Below, one piece after another: positions 1 through 40,712 of a stretch of 64,000 nt of DNA. This DNA comes from Elephas maximus indicus (Eukaryota > Chordata > Mammalia > Proboscidea > Elephantidae). The first letter of the stretch is position 1, and every line of letters starts with the position of its first letter. The position numbers and the translations under genes are program-made. The notes beneath the pieces are model-generated. The model did no database searches. It was not told the DNA's origin and saw only the letters and a program-made list of their open reading frames with translations. The stretch lies in the NCBI RefSeq assembly GCF_024166365.1, contig NC_064839.1, forward strand, positions 40,002,378 through 40,066,377, read 5' to 3'.

Positions 1-205
1 GCTAAAATTTTATATTTTTTTATCTATAATTATAAATAGAACCATCCTGTAAATTTTTGTTACTGTCCTTTGGTAATGAAATTATGTCAGGCTCATGAAG
101 TGGCTCAGTAGCTTTTCATTTTCTATACTCTAGAAAAATCTGTCTTAAAAGGCAATATGTACCTTTTACAACATGATAAAAGCTTCCCTCAAAATTCTGG
201 ACCTA

Positions 206-912
206 CTTAAATGCCAAGCAAGCAGCCATCTAAGATGAATCAATTGGTCTCAACCCACCTGGAGCAAAGGAGAATGAAGAACACCAAGGACACGAGGTAA
301 TTATGAGCCCAAAAGACAGAAAGGGCCACATAAACCAGAGACTCCATCAGCCTGAGACAAAAAGAACTAGATGGTGCCTGGCTACGACCGATGACTGTCC
401 TGACAGGGAACACAACAGAGAACCCCCAAGGGAACAGGAGAGCAGTGGGATGCAGACCCCAAATTCTCTTAAAAAGACCAGACTTAATGGTCTGAATGAA
501 ACTAGTATGACCCTGGTGGTCCTGGCCCCCAGACTGAGACTAGAAGGACCCCGGTAGTCATGGCCCCGAGACCCTCTGTTAGCCCAAGACAGGAAAGCCA
601 ACTCTTCAGACAGGGATTGGACTGGACAATGGGATAGAAAACGATGCTGGTGAAGAATGAGTTTCTTGGATCAAGTATACACTTGAGACTATGTTGGCAT
701 CTCCTATCTGGAGGGGAGATGAGAGGGCAGAGGGGGTCAGAAGCTGGTGGAATGGACATGAAAAGAGAGAGCAGAGGGAAGAAGCGGGCTGTCTCATTAG
801 GGGGAGAGCAATTAGGAGTACATAGCAAGGCGGTATATAAATTTTTGTATGAGAGACTGACTTGATTTGTAAACTTTCACTTAAAAAAAAAGCACATTAA
901 AAAAAAAAACCC
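206..912 (+). mobile_element. Non-LTR (L1-like) 3' end, 5'-truncated, with TSD
   Basis: A 3' UTR-like block, starting at CTTAAATGCC and ending in an A-rich tail near 909. It is flanked by a perfect 10-bp duplication TCTGGACCTA at 196-205 and 913-922. The same block recurs at 5835-6515, 34311-34510 and, reversed, 62707-63450. Truncation, tail and duplication show L1-type retroposition. The family name is inferred (afrotherian L1 3' UTR). Confidence 0.8.
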
Positions 913-944
913 TCTGGACCTAATCCTCTTGGGTGTAGGAAATT

Positions 945-1150
945 TTTTTACTACTGTTCCAATTTTCTTTAATGTATGTTGGTTTGTTCAAGCTCTTAAT
1001 TTCTTTAGACCAACTCTGACAAGTTTTCAAATTTCATCTAAGTTTTCAAATTCACTGACCTATAGTTTTATCTTGATGGGTTTGCCTATTTCACTTATAT
1101 TTTCAAAGAACCAGATTTTGACTTTTCTTAACAAGAGGAAAAGTGACTAT
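945..1150 (-). mobile_element. L1M fragment, antisense
   Basis: The stretch around TTTCAAAGAACCAG is typical of antisense L1 ORF2. It is short and heavily decayed. Confidence 0.45.
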
Positions 1151-1451
1151 AATCAAATATAGAGGCTATCGATATTCTAAGCTGAATGCTCTCCTGGTGC
1201 TTTCCTTTCTGCCCCCACTAGAGTATAAGAGTTACTAAGGACACAGATTCTCTTTTTCCATACAAGGCTTCTTTCATCACTCCATCATGCAAACTTCTAA
1301 CCTAGCCATAAACTTCTACACAAGCATAGAAAAGTTATACGAGTTTACTACAAATGGATTAATTTTCAAATTATATTTAAATAAACCCTCCTATGCCTGG
1401 GGCATAAAACGAACCAAGTAGAAGGGTACGAAGCAGTTCTGAGAAAAGTAC

Positions 1452-1593
1452 CTGTAATAAGGAAGTTGCCATGTTCCTCCAAAGGTTCACTGTATTTTCG
1501 GACCACGTGGTTTAAACCAAGGTCTAACTCATAGAAAGTAAGTGTCTGCTGGGTATTAGCTGCTGCTTCGCCTGTTGGATCATTGTCAGCTTC
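1452..1593 (-). CDS. SF3B3: SF3B3 exon 5, last exon in the window
   Basis: Codons 191-237 plus one base ([18 protein letters not shown] to HGNFLIT). Acceptor TGTAG|GAAGC at 1593; donor TTACAG|GTACTT at 1452. The next exon is not found in 1-1451. Confidence 0.94.
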
Positions 1594-4500
1594 CTACAGA
1601 GGAACACAGTGGCAAAAAGGCTAATCAATACAGAAAAATCAAAGAAATCTTAGAGCTGGAAAAGAAGGACTTCAGGACCCCTCCATTATGCAAACGAGGA
1701 TTCAGGGTCCACAGATGCCAAATGGTTTGCCAAAGCTCATACTACTAGATAATGGCAGAGCTGAAACAGGAACCCTGAGTTACCCATATTAGAGATCACT
1801 GCCTTCTATTCAAAGCAAAGCATGGTATACTCTGGCTTTCACTATCTTCCTGTGAAATAATTCCCCAAATACAATTTTACCTCTTCATGCAATTTTTCTC
1901 AATAGATACCTTGTCTCTATAGGGAGACTGTTCAACTCAGAGCAAAGTGCTGTTATATTGCCATTTCAAAGAATTTCAACAAGGCATTTGGAATACAGAA
2001 AAGAACTACTGGTAAGATAGTTAAAAGACACGCACATAGAGGAAAACAACCCTATGAAAGCACAGAAGTAACTGGAAGAACCCCAAAGAGAAAGAGACAC
2101 GGTCCCCATTACCTCATAATCCATTTCCAGACAAGCAAACATTGGATTTTCAAATCCCACATCTACTCCAACCACATGATACACTAAAGTGTTTGCTTTG
2201 TGAGCTTCCAGGGGAGATGAAATGGTAAGCCGGGCTGCAGCATCTCTGTTCAAAATATATACCAATTTCTGTTTCTCAATGGCACCTGTAGTCAAAGGAG
2301 ATAAAATATATAAGATCTCCAGATGATAAGAGGTACTCACCGAACGTAATGATTTAAAAAAAAAAAAAAAAGTCATTATTAACAGCCAGCACTAACTCAT
2401 AAAGTATTTTAACTCAGAATTCTACTATCATTAGAATAGAGGGAGCACCACTTTTTGCCCCCTATTCCTAATAGGGATCTTAGTATCTCACTAAGTCTTT
2501 GGAATTTTTTTAATGTGTCCCTTAGATTTAAGAATACTGAAAAACTAAACAGTAGATCATAAAATTGCTAGCTTTATTCTTTGAATTAGAGCTAATGATT
2601 TGGGAACTGCTCAGAGAAGGTTGCCCTCAAAAGTCCTGGTCAGATACACAAAAATTTCTTCAAGACATCCATCAGAGAAGAGACATGAATGTGAGTCATC
2701 ACTTCAGGCTGAGGAAAGCAACCATATCCACTGCCTAATAATGAAAGATCACTTCATTGCAGTCTTTTTGGAGATAAACTAAAAAATTAATTTTTTTATT
2801 CGACCTGAAAAACATCTATTTCCTCATTGTTTTAAAAGGAAAATGCAACTTTAAACCATGGAGTTCATTCAAATATGATGGCAAACTTTCCCAGCTAAGT
2901 GCTGCACTGGCACACAGCCAAGATCACAGCATTGCTATCCTAAACTGAGCACCTGGAAGAGCCAGAGATGCACTCAACAGAGCAAGGCACTCACTGATCA
3001 TAACAGCTCGTCCTTTGGGATCTACAGCTAAGAACTGGCCAGGAACGATGCGGCGGCATCCACTCTTGCCAAAGGTCTCTTGGTGAATTTTCTCAAACAT
3101 ATTCTTAGATGGCTGGTACTCCAGGATAACAATCCGGCCTGAGTCACTGCCAACCACAATGTAGTCTTTGGTGCCACCTGTCAGCCTAAAGGCCATGAGA
3201 GATCGGATAACACCAAATACTTCCACAGTTAGAAGGGTGTGTACTTTGCCAGTGTTGGGATCAGGGCGAAGCAGCTCCAAGATCTTTCCACGAGAAACAA
3301 CAATTTCCTGTTGTTTGGTTCCTAGATCACCAAAGACAGAAAGATTATAAGCAACCAGAACTAGTCTATAAAGTAACCTGGACATATACAAAACACCAAT
3401 TGGGGGCTCTGTGTTTTAAGTTAGTTTCTTATGTTTGAAAATGTACTTTTCATAGAACTGAAATGCTCTAATAGAAGTACTAACAGAAGCTTTTTAAAAA
3501 TGTTCCTATAATTTTTTTTAAAGCTTCTATTCTACTATCTACTCTTTTCATTTTTCTAAGATTTTTCACAAACTTGAATAACTGGGAGTTGTCTAAAACG
3601 GTATTAACGTATAACGTTTAGCTTTATAAAGTTTGAATGTTCCAAAGGCGGCTTCTTTCTAGTACATCTTTAAGGCTACCGTTCTTAGAAATTTTCTGTG
3701 TGGTTTGATGTATTGTCTCGAACAAATCTTAAAGCTGACACATCTAATGTATTTTATTTCTAAATTCACTCCTAAAAAATCCATTAGCTTTCATAACTGT
3801 AATCAACACCTCCAAATGCATAAAAGCCAATTTTGTCAAAATATTTTTCTACCTGCTACATAATTCCACCTACATGAGTTGTTATTAACTTTAAACTAAA
3901 TGTTTAAAATAAGCTACCCTACTTTCCAAATATCCTTTGGAATCCAAATAAGACCAAGTACTCCAAAGTGCTTTAGAACTTGTAAAGCATTATATAAATT
4001 ACAATGTTCTCTCAATGGCACAAATAACTCTTTCTATAATTTGTTTAAGGGGAAAAAAAAGTTTGGTTTTGAAGCATAAAAGCAGTATTAAAAATACTTT
4101 TTCAGAAACTCTCCTATTCAAACAGCAAGAATCATTGCATTATATACCCAAATTCATACCTACCAAAACTATATAAAACTTTCTTCATAAAATGTAGGAC
4201 AGAATAACTAAATTATCCCAGTAAGCCATTCAGACCCTTATAAAAGTAATAATGATGATCAAAGAAAATAACACATGTGGTCAGACAGCTAGGCTCCTGC
4301 TCAGTACCACAACAGGTATTCAGATTTGAATCTCAGCAAAATTATATACTACTCCATAAAATCACAAACCTTCTGTGTTAATCAGAATTAACTTCACTCA
4401 CAAATATTTAGTCTGCAAATTGTAAAAGGCTGTTTTATGCACATCCCAATCCATCGCCGTCGAGTCGATCCCAACTCACAGTGACCCCATAGGACAGAGT

Positions 4501-6643
4501 AGAACTGCCCCATAAAGTTTCCAAGGAGCAGCTGGTAGATTCGAACTGCTGACCTTTTGGTTAGCAGCTTAACGTTTAACCACTGCACCACCAGGGCTCC
4601 CATTTTCTATAATTTTCTACTGCCTAATGTTTCTTTTCTTAAACTGGTATTTGAAATTTCCCACAACCTGATCTTAATTCATCTTTCCAAACATATCCCC
4701 CGCCATTCCAGCTCATTATGTAAGGCACAAAGTAGAAGATGAACAAACATTAGCAAATGATCTCCTGCCTCTACTCAAGCTGCACCCCCTACCTAAATTT
4801 CACTTTCTAATCTCTATCCTAGTAAAAGTCCTACTATCCGTTCAAGCACCAAGCCAAAGTTCAGTCTCCCTTTCTTAACAATACTTTCTTTACAGCTTGA
4901 CAAACACCTTTAGACACTCTTTCTCCCCAACCTGATGTCAAATTCAAGATCAAGGATCATGTCTCTTTATGTCTCACAGCAACAAGCACACAACCTGGCA
5001 CAAAATAAGCATCAAGAAATGTACATCCCTGATAAAATTACACCCACAGACTAGGAAATGTATCTGGTATTAGATAACAACAGATAATGTCCCTCAATTT
5101 CACACCAAATCTCATACCCGATAAGCTGTATTTGGTTCATTCATACTTACCAACTCTTGTTTTCAGTTAGTCTCGTGAACGAAAAAAAAAAAGGCCTCCA
5201 TGAGAAATAAGCAACAGGGGCCCAAGAACAAGTGGTGCCTCCCGATCCTCACAGCCAACAACAGTGGGTGCTCACGGTCTGCTTGCAAAACCCACCCACC
5301 TATGCACTCTAGGGAACAGGGACACGCTTTCCTCTCAGACACTCAGGGGCAGCCGTCAGCCCCCTACATTGGTCAGCGCATGACCCCCTACTGCAACCAG
5401 ATATCTGTGCCTACTCCAATCACCCCTGCTCGTCTAAGACTGTAGGTGAGAGCCTGCACCACACACTTGGTGACCGACTACCTGGACACCTGAACTGAAT
5501 CCATACAAGGAGAGTAAGCAAACTCCTGGGCTCACATACCTAGTAACAGCTCTAACTGCCTGGTGACAGGACATGAGTGCTTCAAAGATGCCAAAAATCA
5601 AACTAGCTCACACGACCAGCCTATTTGGGCATATCAAAACAAAACAAGAAGCTAGGACCCAGTATGCAAACACAAAATAACTTATTGATGGCTTGGAGTC
5701 AACAGTCAATATCAAATCCCATAAAGACGCAGACCACGACGGCTTCAGCAAGCACCCAGAACAAAGAATCAAGAAACCTTCCAGAGGAAGAGAACTTTCT
5801 GAAATACCAGAGGTAGAATTCAAAGGATTAATATACAATGGTCTGCATCCCACTTTGGTGAGTGGCATCCAGGGTCTTAAAAGCTAGTGAGTGCATCAAT
5901 TGGTCCCAACCCACCTGGAGCAAAGGAGAACGAAGAACACCAGAGTGAAGGAAAATATGAGCCCAAGAGACAGAAAGGGCCACATAAACCAGAGACTCCA
6001 TCAGCCTGAGACCAGAAGAACTAGATGGTGCCTGGCTACCACCAATGACCACCCTGACAGGGAACACAACAGAGTCCCTGACGGAGCAAGAAAAAAGTGA
6101 GTTGCAGAACTGAAATTCTAGTAAAACGACCAGACTTAATGGTTTGACAGAGACTGGAAGAACCCCAGAAGACATGGCCCCAGACGCTCTGGGAACCCAG
6201 AACTAAAATCACTGCCGAAGCTAACTCTTCAGATAAAGATAAGACTGGACTATAAAATGTAAAATGATACTCGTAAACAGTGTGCTTCTTAGTTCAAGTA
6301 GACACATGAGACTAAATTGGCAGCTCCTGTCCAGAAGTGAGAAGGCAAAAAGGGACAGGAGCCAGCTGAACAGACACGGGAAATACGAGGTGGAAGAGAG
6401 AAGTGTGCTGACATACTATAGGGATAGCAAAAAGGGTCCCATAACAATGTGTGTACAAAATTTTTTATGAGAAACTTGAGATGTAAACTTCCATTTAAAA
6501 CACAATAAAAATAAATAGACACAATATGTACAACTGTACTTCAATTCGGAGAAACAGTAACTGGAGAACTTACCAGAAAAGTTGCCATGAATGGCAAAGC
6601 TGATGCCAGTGGCTCGCTGCAAGGTCAAGTTATACAGGAACAT
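1452..6643 (-). CDS. SF3B3: SF3B3, splicing factor 3b subunit 3 (5' part, codons 1-237)
   Basis: SF3B3 (SAP130) is a WD40/beta-propeller scaffold of the SF3b complex in U2 snRNP, which helps recognise the intron branch site in the nucleus. Four coding exons are readable on the minus strand: 6643-6574, 3321-2995, 2285-2113 and 1593-1452. All junctions are GT/AG and the phases add up (1, 1, 0, 1). The product begins [20 protein letters not shown], as the human protein does from memory, and continues through the first propeller. The only clear change noticed is GQFLAVD where I recall GQYLAVD. The start codon has a strong context (GCCACCATGT) in the second exon. The remaining, roughly 980, codons lie beyond position 1. 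A role in SAGA-type complexes is known for the family but nothing here bears on it. Confidence 0.95.
1660..1810 (+). mobile_element. MIR-like fragment
   Basis: Resembles the MIR core and 3' part (falling-off CAAACGAGGATTCAGGG ... CTAGATAATGGCAGAGCTG). It lies in SF3B3 intron 4. Confidence 0.4.
2113..2285 (-). CDS. SF3B3: SF3B3 exon 4
   Basis: Codons 133-190 ([19 protein letters not shown] to CLEMDYE). Acceptor TACAG|GTGCC at 2285; donor TATGAG|GTAATG at 2113. Confidence 0.95.
2995..3321 (-). CDS. SF3B3: SF3B3 exon 3
   Basis: Codons 24-133 ([18 protein letters not shown] to AVMIS). Acceptor CTAG|GAACC at 3321; donor ATCA|GTGAGT at 2995. It carries the first propeller blades. Confidence 0.95.
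4445..4600 (-). mobile_element. AfroSINE, short form
   Basis: Reads from the 3' tail (ATCGCCGTCGAGTCGATCCC) to the tRNA-like head (CACTGCACCACCAGGGCTCC) on the plus strand. The B box TTCGAA is present in TAGATTCGAACTGC. About 156 bp. Confidence 0.9.
4760..5030 (+). mobile_element. L2-like 3' end (weak)
   Basis: Ends in a pattern like L2 (AACCTGGCACAAAATAAGCATCAAGAAATG). Strongly decayed. Confidence 0.35.
5190..6515 (+). mobile_element. Internally deleted L1-like element (5' region joined to 3' end)
   Basis: 5190-5830 looks like an L1 5' UTR leading into an ORF1 start: a frame opening near 5590 reads [20 protein letters not shown] and continues with one stop toward [20 protein letters not shown]. 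It is joined directly to the 3' end block at about 5835 (compare 206-912), ending in AATAAAAATAAAT at 6503-6515. ORF1's remainder and all of ORF2 are missing. The 5' region's identity is inferred from its position and peptide style. A spliced-transcript or deletion origin is possible. Confidence 0.5.
6574..6643 (-). CDS. SF3B3: SF3B3 exon 2, first coding exon
   Basis: Codons 1-23 plus one base. ATG at 6643-6641 follows GCCACC. The donor is TCTG|GTAAGT at 6574/6573. The exon's 5' edge is probably the CAG at 6665-6663, giving about 19 bases of 5' UTR, but the pyrimidine tract before it is weak, so the acceptor is uncertain. Confidence 0.93.
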
Positions 6644-6839
6644 GGTGGCGGTGGCAGCAAAACTGAGCCACCTTAGTCCAGAATCCAGGCCTTAGTTATA
6701 CCAACAGTTCTGAGTCAAAGCAAGCTAATGGCATATGAAAGCAGAAAAAATATCAGCTGGGAAATGGTTATTTTAGCAGACACATCTGTATGGAAACTTC
6801 TGACTGAAGGCAGCAGAACCAGTAAGGCCTACTGAGGAA

Positions 6840-6985
6840 TAATGTATAGGCACTGTGCTATAAACTTTGTCTTTAATTCCACAAGAAACCTTTAAAGTAT
6901 GTGGTATTACATTCATCTTATAGACAAGGAAACTAAAGTTCAGAAATTAAATCACTTGCCCGGGGTCTCATAACAAGTAATGGGA
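6840..6985 (+). mobile_element. MIR
   Basis: Core with the typical tail TTATAGACAAGGAAACTAAAG ... CACTTGCCCGGGGTC. Lies in SF3B3 intron 1. Confidence 0.7.
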
Positions 6986-7734
6986 ATATTGGGAACTAGG
7001 ATGTGTATTGCCTATTTGCCTTTTGTCACAGACACTAGATCTTTAACTTCGTATTTAAATAGGTCATACATTCACACAGTTGAGGATTCATAAGTACAGC
7101 AAAAGCTTCCTCCAACCCTGTGTCCGCCCCGGAAGAGAATTAATTTCATGCTACAGCACAGCCTTTCAGATGTATAAAAAAGCAAAAACATTCATTTATA
7201 CTGCATTTTATTCTCCTTCAATCAAAGGTTGGGTACTACACACAATCACACTACCCTGCACTTTATTATTTTACCTATCTTGGAGATAGCAATAAACAAA
7301 GGGCTTTTTCATTTATAGTTTACAGTTGCAGTCACAGGAAACTGAAGACTACATAAACGGAAGTGTCTCTATACACAATTACAGCTAAGAAATAAACTTG
7401 TTATTTTTCCTCAATGTGCCTATTTACAAACAAAAGGAAACTTGAGAAATCCAAAATGGTGTGTAATTAACATGTGAATTTCATTTAGTTGTTAAATCTG
7501 AAGAGAGAATTATGAGTAAATCTTTTCATAATCATTTCTCAGCAGGGCAAAAGCAGGGTGACCAAAAGAGGAAAAGAGTGGTTAATGACTCTTGATATAA
7601 AATTTTTCTACTTGAAACTAAGGAACATCTTCAAATGTTCTTCTAGGATCACAGCAAAAACAAAGGAAAACGTCCACGGTGGAAAAAGAAGAGAATGGCC
7701 CAACCAACTGACAAGAAAAATAAAGGTAATTTTG
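6986..7734. other. SF3B3 intron 1, unique stretch
   Basis: AT-rich sequence in which I see no gene, RNA gene or clear repeat. Confidence 0.5.
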
Positions 7735-7899
7735 TGCCGCTGCTGAAGAAGCGGTTAAGTGCTACGACTGCTAACCAAAGGGTCAGCAGCTCGAATCTAC
7801 CAGGTGCTCCTTGGAAACCCTATGGGGCAGTTCAACTCTTGTTCTCTAGGGTCGCTATGGGTCGGAATCGACTCGATGGCAAGGGTGCTTTTTTTTTTA
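7735..7899 (+). mobile_element. AfroSINE
   Basis: Head GCGGTTAAGTGCTACGACTG, tail GGTCGGAATCGACTCGATGGC, then T-rich 3' end. The first bases are degraded. Confidence 0.88.
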
Positions 7900-8130
7900 T
7901 TTTTGCTTAAGTCCTAAACAGCTCCCGCCCAGGTTATTTTCATTCCTCCTAGCGGTTCCGAAGAACACAGCCTACTTTCCCGTTTCTTCATAATGATGCC
8001 ATCCATTACAACCCCAAGCCCAGTTGTATCCAGGCTCCCCTGCTACTCCCTCGGATATGGAAAAAGGTACATTTTGGAGGAAAATCAACCTAGAACCACA
8101 GGAACTACTGTACCAGGAACCATCAACAGC

Positions 8131-8288
8131 CAAACCCGTTGCCGTCGAGTTGATTCCGAGTCATAGCGACCCTATAGAACAGACAGGAACTGCCCCACAG
8201 GGTTTCCAAGGACCGGCTGGTAGATTTGAACTGCTGCTGACCTTTTGGCTGGCAGTCGAGCTCTTGAACACTGCGCCACCAGGGCTTC
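8131..8288 (-). mobile_element. AfroSINE
   Basis: Tail CCCGTTGCCGTCGAGTTGAT at the left, head CACTGCGCCACCAGGGCTT at the right. It lies less than 600 bp from the SF3B3 promoter. Confidence 0.9.
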
Positions 8289-8834
8289 ATTAACTCCCAA
8301 AATTTGGTAAACTTTGTGACTTCCTCCACTTCTGTTTTATAGAAAAAGAGCTAGCTCCGCACCTTCTCCACGTGCCAAGACAGTGTATCTCCAGAGATTA
8401 TTTTTCCCCGTTTTGGAAGTGAGACAACAGAACCTCACAAGAGGCAACAAGCTGTCCAAGGCTGACGAGTACCAAAGCGGAAATTCAAATCAAGGTCTTG
8501 ATTCCAGTAACTGTTTCCGTTATTTACGCTTTTAACACGCAGCGTCTTAATACCTTTCCGTCGTTCACACTTTCCACGGGGAGACCTCGCTACTGCTCCC
8601 CCGAACCTCTCCTGCCTCCGAAGTCACTGGGACTAAAAGCAAGTTATCTCTCTAGAAGGTTTATTTCGAGCCAAGACTCGTTCCCAGTCTACAGACGGTA
8701 GCGGAAAAGGGTTTCAGATTCGCGCCCCAAGAGTTCCCCACATTGCCCCCTGCCCGGACCTCTAGGGCCTAGGTTACCTCAGACCCCCACCAAAGGTTCG
8801 GCCCACCCTCCCACAAGGTCGCTTTCCGGCTCAC

Positions 8835-8990
8835 CGGGCCCGGGAAAGTGACGAGGCCGCTCTTTTACCCTGCAGCGGTAAGGATGGCGTAGATAGCCGA
8901 CGGATGGTGAATCCTTTCAAGGCCTAAGTCACAACCAACACCAGCCACCTGGCGTTCCCCATTAGCTCTCAAATCGGAGACCTTCCGGTG
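8835..8990 (-). other. SF3B3: SF3B3 non-coding exon 1 (approximate)
   Basis: A strong donor CCCG|GTGAGC sits at 8835/8834 on the minus strand in CpG-rich sequence, downstream of an ETS-type motif (CCGGAAGG, minus strand, about 8991-8984). The transcription start is not visible and the upper limit is a guess. The exon must be non-coding because the ATG is in exon 2. Confidence 0.5.
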
Positions 8991-9263
8991 GCGCGCGGCG
9001 GGAAAAGGACCCCAACCCGCGCCTGAAAAATATATATATAATTTTATTAACTGTTTCAGTCTTGTTTCCACACCCCATTAAAAACTATCTGAACATAGTT
9101 TATGCCCGTTACCGTCACAGGAGAATAGAAAAGCAATATACTTTTAAGAAGTAAACTTAAAAATAAATAAATTCGTCGGGCACTTAAGCGGGCAGCCCCA
9201 GTGACCTGGCGCGCCAACGAGGAGGGGGCCTCGCGGGACCGGAAGCAACGAATTGGGACCAAC

Positions 9264-38851
<29,588 letters not shown>

Positions 38852-39310
38852 CTGCCAGGGTGAGCCCACCTGGGCCAGACAGGTCAGGGCTCATTCTCTA
38901 AGCAGCTATGGCCAAGCGCTGAGAAAGGCTGTCTGGGCTCGGGGAGCTCTGACAGCCCAGACCATCTACAACAGGGAAACAAGGCCTGGGCTCACTCCAT
39001 TCTTCTGCCCTCAGACCTAGCTGGGTGCCGCGTTCAGGGCAACCTGTTCTCCTCCACGAGAGGCCAGTCCCCCGAGGCTCCTAATTAGGTGGGAAAGCCA
39101 GGGTAGACAGCATGATGACCAGGCCAACTTTCTGAATGGGCAGCATTCCCTCATCCTCAGACACTACAGCAAACAGGCCGCTTCCTGGCAGCCTTTAGAG
39201 CACTTGGGTACGATCTGGGGACCTAGGAGATTAGGTTTGACTTATAATGTTTATGAGACTGTAATGTTTATGATCACCCTGAATAAAGATACTCCTTTGA
39301 GAGATGCCAG
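38852..39310 (+). other. COG4: COG4 3' UTR and poly(A) site
   Basis: The 3' UTR follows the TAG stop. The only good poly(A) signal is AATAAA at 39282-39287, with a G/T-bearing stretch (GCCAGTGTGC) about 20 bases on. Cleavage is expected near 39305. No repeats are seen in it. Confidence 0.75.
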
Positions 39311-39580
39311 TGTGCTATTCCCAGGGAGGCCTGAGTGCTGCTAGGCAGGCGAGTCCACACTTGCACGGAATGTGAAGGTGAAAGCCTAAAACATCTGCCT
39401 CCTCCCATACCCAGAGAGATGCATGGCCACCTCTGGGGACCCACGTGAGATCAGGAGCCCTCACCCAATCCTGGACCTTTATCCCCCCTCTTGGATCCTC
39501 ACGACAACATCCAGGGGCAGTTTCCCTCAGTGCCAGGGGAAAGTGAGAACTGCTCCCAGCAGGATCAAAAAAGACAACCT
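39311..39580. other. Intergenic gap between convergent COG4 and FCSK 3' ends
   Basis: Roughly 270 bp of unique, GC-moderate sequence lies between the two predicted cleavage sites. No ORF, repeat or RNA gene is recognised. Confidence 0.55.
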
Positions 39581-40625
39581 TGAAGGGCAAGGTGAATTTA
39601 TTCCAAGAAGGTTGGAGTCTTGAGAAGCGATTGTCCATAGGCACTGGGTGACTTGGCACAGTCCACAGTGTCACTGGCTAAGACCTGGGTTGGCAGTGGC
39701 TTGCTTCGAGACTGCACTGGCTCATTGACACGGACCTGGGTATGGACTCCCCACCCACCCCCCATCAAAAGTGAAAGCTGGGGCCTCAGCAGTTATGCTC
39801 CCCAGCTCAAGCAGGGGATGAGAGAAAGCAGTGACATGGACCCATGGGAGTACAAGAAGGGAGCAAGGCCCAGAGCTAGGAGGAGGAACATCTGGAGTCA
39901 GATGATAGAGGGGAGGGAGCAGCTGAGGATGGACCACTGAGGCTTCAGGGCAAAGGCATGCCAGGTCCTGGGTCACCTCCATTATGGGCACCTATTACTT
40001 GCTATAGGCTTTGAAAGGAGCGGTGTCCCAAAAGTATCTGCAAAGTCTTCAGGCAAATCTGCAGTCTCAGCCAGAGGGCACCAGTCCTTCCTGCCTTCCC
40101 TGTCTAAACCCCTAAATATTCTCTCCTCCTAACAAATTCAAATAATTCTATGGCTAGACTGAGACTTTGCAAACTGCAGCAAGTCAGCCTAGGGAGGGAG
40201 TGTTGAGCATGAAGTCTGTACTCATGCAGAAGCCTGAACTCTAAAAATGCTTCAAAAATGGCCTCTTTAGAGCAAGCCTTATCACAGGACCCCAGTCATT
40301 TGCTAAGTGAGAAGGCCATGGCCCAAGTTAGGCCATGGGATTTGTAAAGGCCACATGGGATACTGAGCTTAGAACTTTCCTATGTCCAGATGGGACAGAG
40401 GCCAAACCTAGGCCACTGTCAGCCTGGTCGCAGTGCTGCTCCCAAGCACTGTTTGCTGCACCAATCTCCAGAAAGGCTGTCTAAACTCAGGTCGCCTTCC
40501 TTTGGAAGCCGATTTGCAAAGTGATGGGTGGTGAGGAAAGGGCTGTGAGCTCTCGTGGGGGAAGGGAGGGGCCGCTGCAGCAACAGGTTTTCCCCTCTTG
40601 CAGACAGGCCTCGTGGGACTGATCA
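39581..40625 (-). other. FCSK: FCSK 3' UTR and poly(A) signal
   Basis: On the minus strand the UTR runs from the stop codon (40626) to an AATAAA at 39602-39597 (TTTATT on plus). Cleavage is predicted near 39580. The UTR looks free of repeats. A non-templated shorter isoform cannot be excluded. Confidence 0.65.
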
Positions 40626-40712
40626 TCATGTTGAGGCTCCCCTCTCCAACAGCTGCAGGCTCAGGCCCTGAGTGTCCACTTCTACCAAGTGGATGCTGTA
40701 GTTCCCGAGGCC
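40626..40712 (-). CDS. FCSK: FCSK exon 24, terminal coding exon
   Basis: Codons 1052-1079 and TGA at 40628-40626 ([20 protein letters not shown] then LLERGAST). Acceptor GCAG|GGCCTC. The last residues diverge from human (LLGTETSTCCPFP as recalled) and end five residues earlier. Confidence 0.92.
   Translation of the reverse strand, partial: GLGNYSIHLVEVDTQGLSLQLLERGAST

Larger units (their letters stand above)
1..1451. other. SF3B3 intron 5 (part)
   Basis: Contains an L1-like 3' end with TSDs (206-912) and an antisense L1M scrap (945-1150). I recognise nothing in the rest. Confidence 0.7.
3322..6573. other. SF3B3 intron 2
   Basis: AT-rich unique sequence at 3400-4440, an AfroSINE (4445-4600), an L2-like segment (about 4760-5030), then the composite L1-like element 5190-6515. 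Confidence 0.7.

Noticed and set aside
4394-4603. Short minus-strand frame reading [10 protein letters not shown]
   Set aside because: It is the AfroSINE head read in reverse. The same peptide appears at other SINE copies.
9201-9263. Possible upstream in-frame start of COG4 at 9201
   Set aside because: It would add 21 residues not found in the family, lies upstream of the ETS-type site, and has no strong context.
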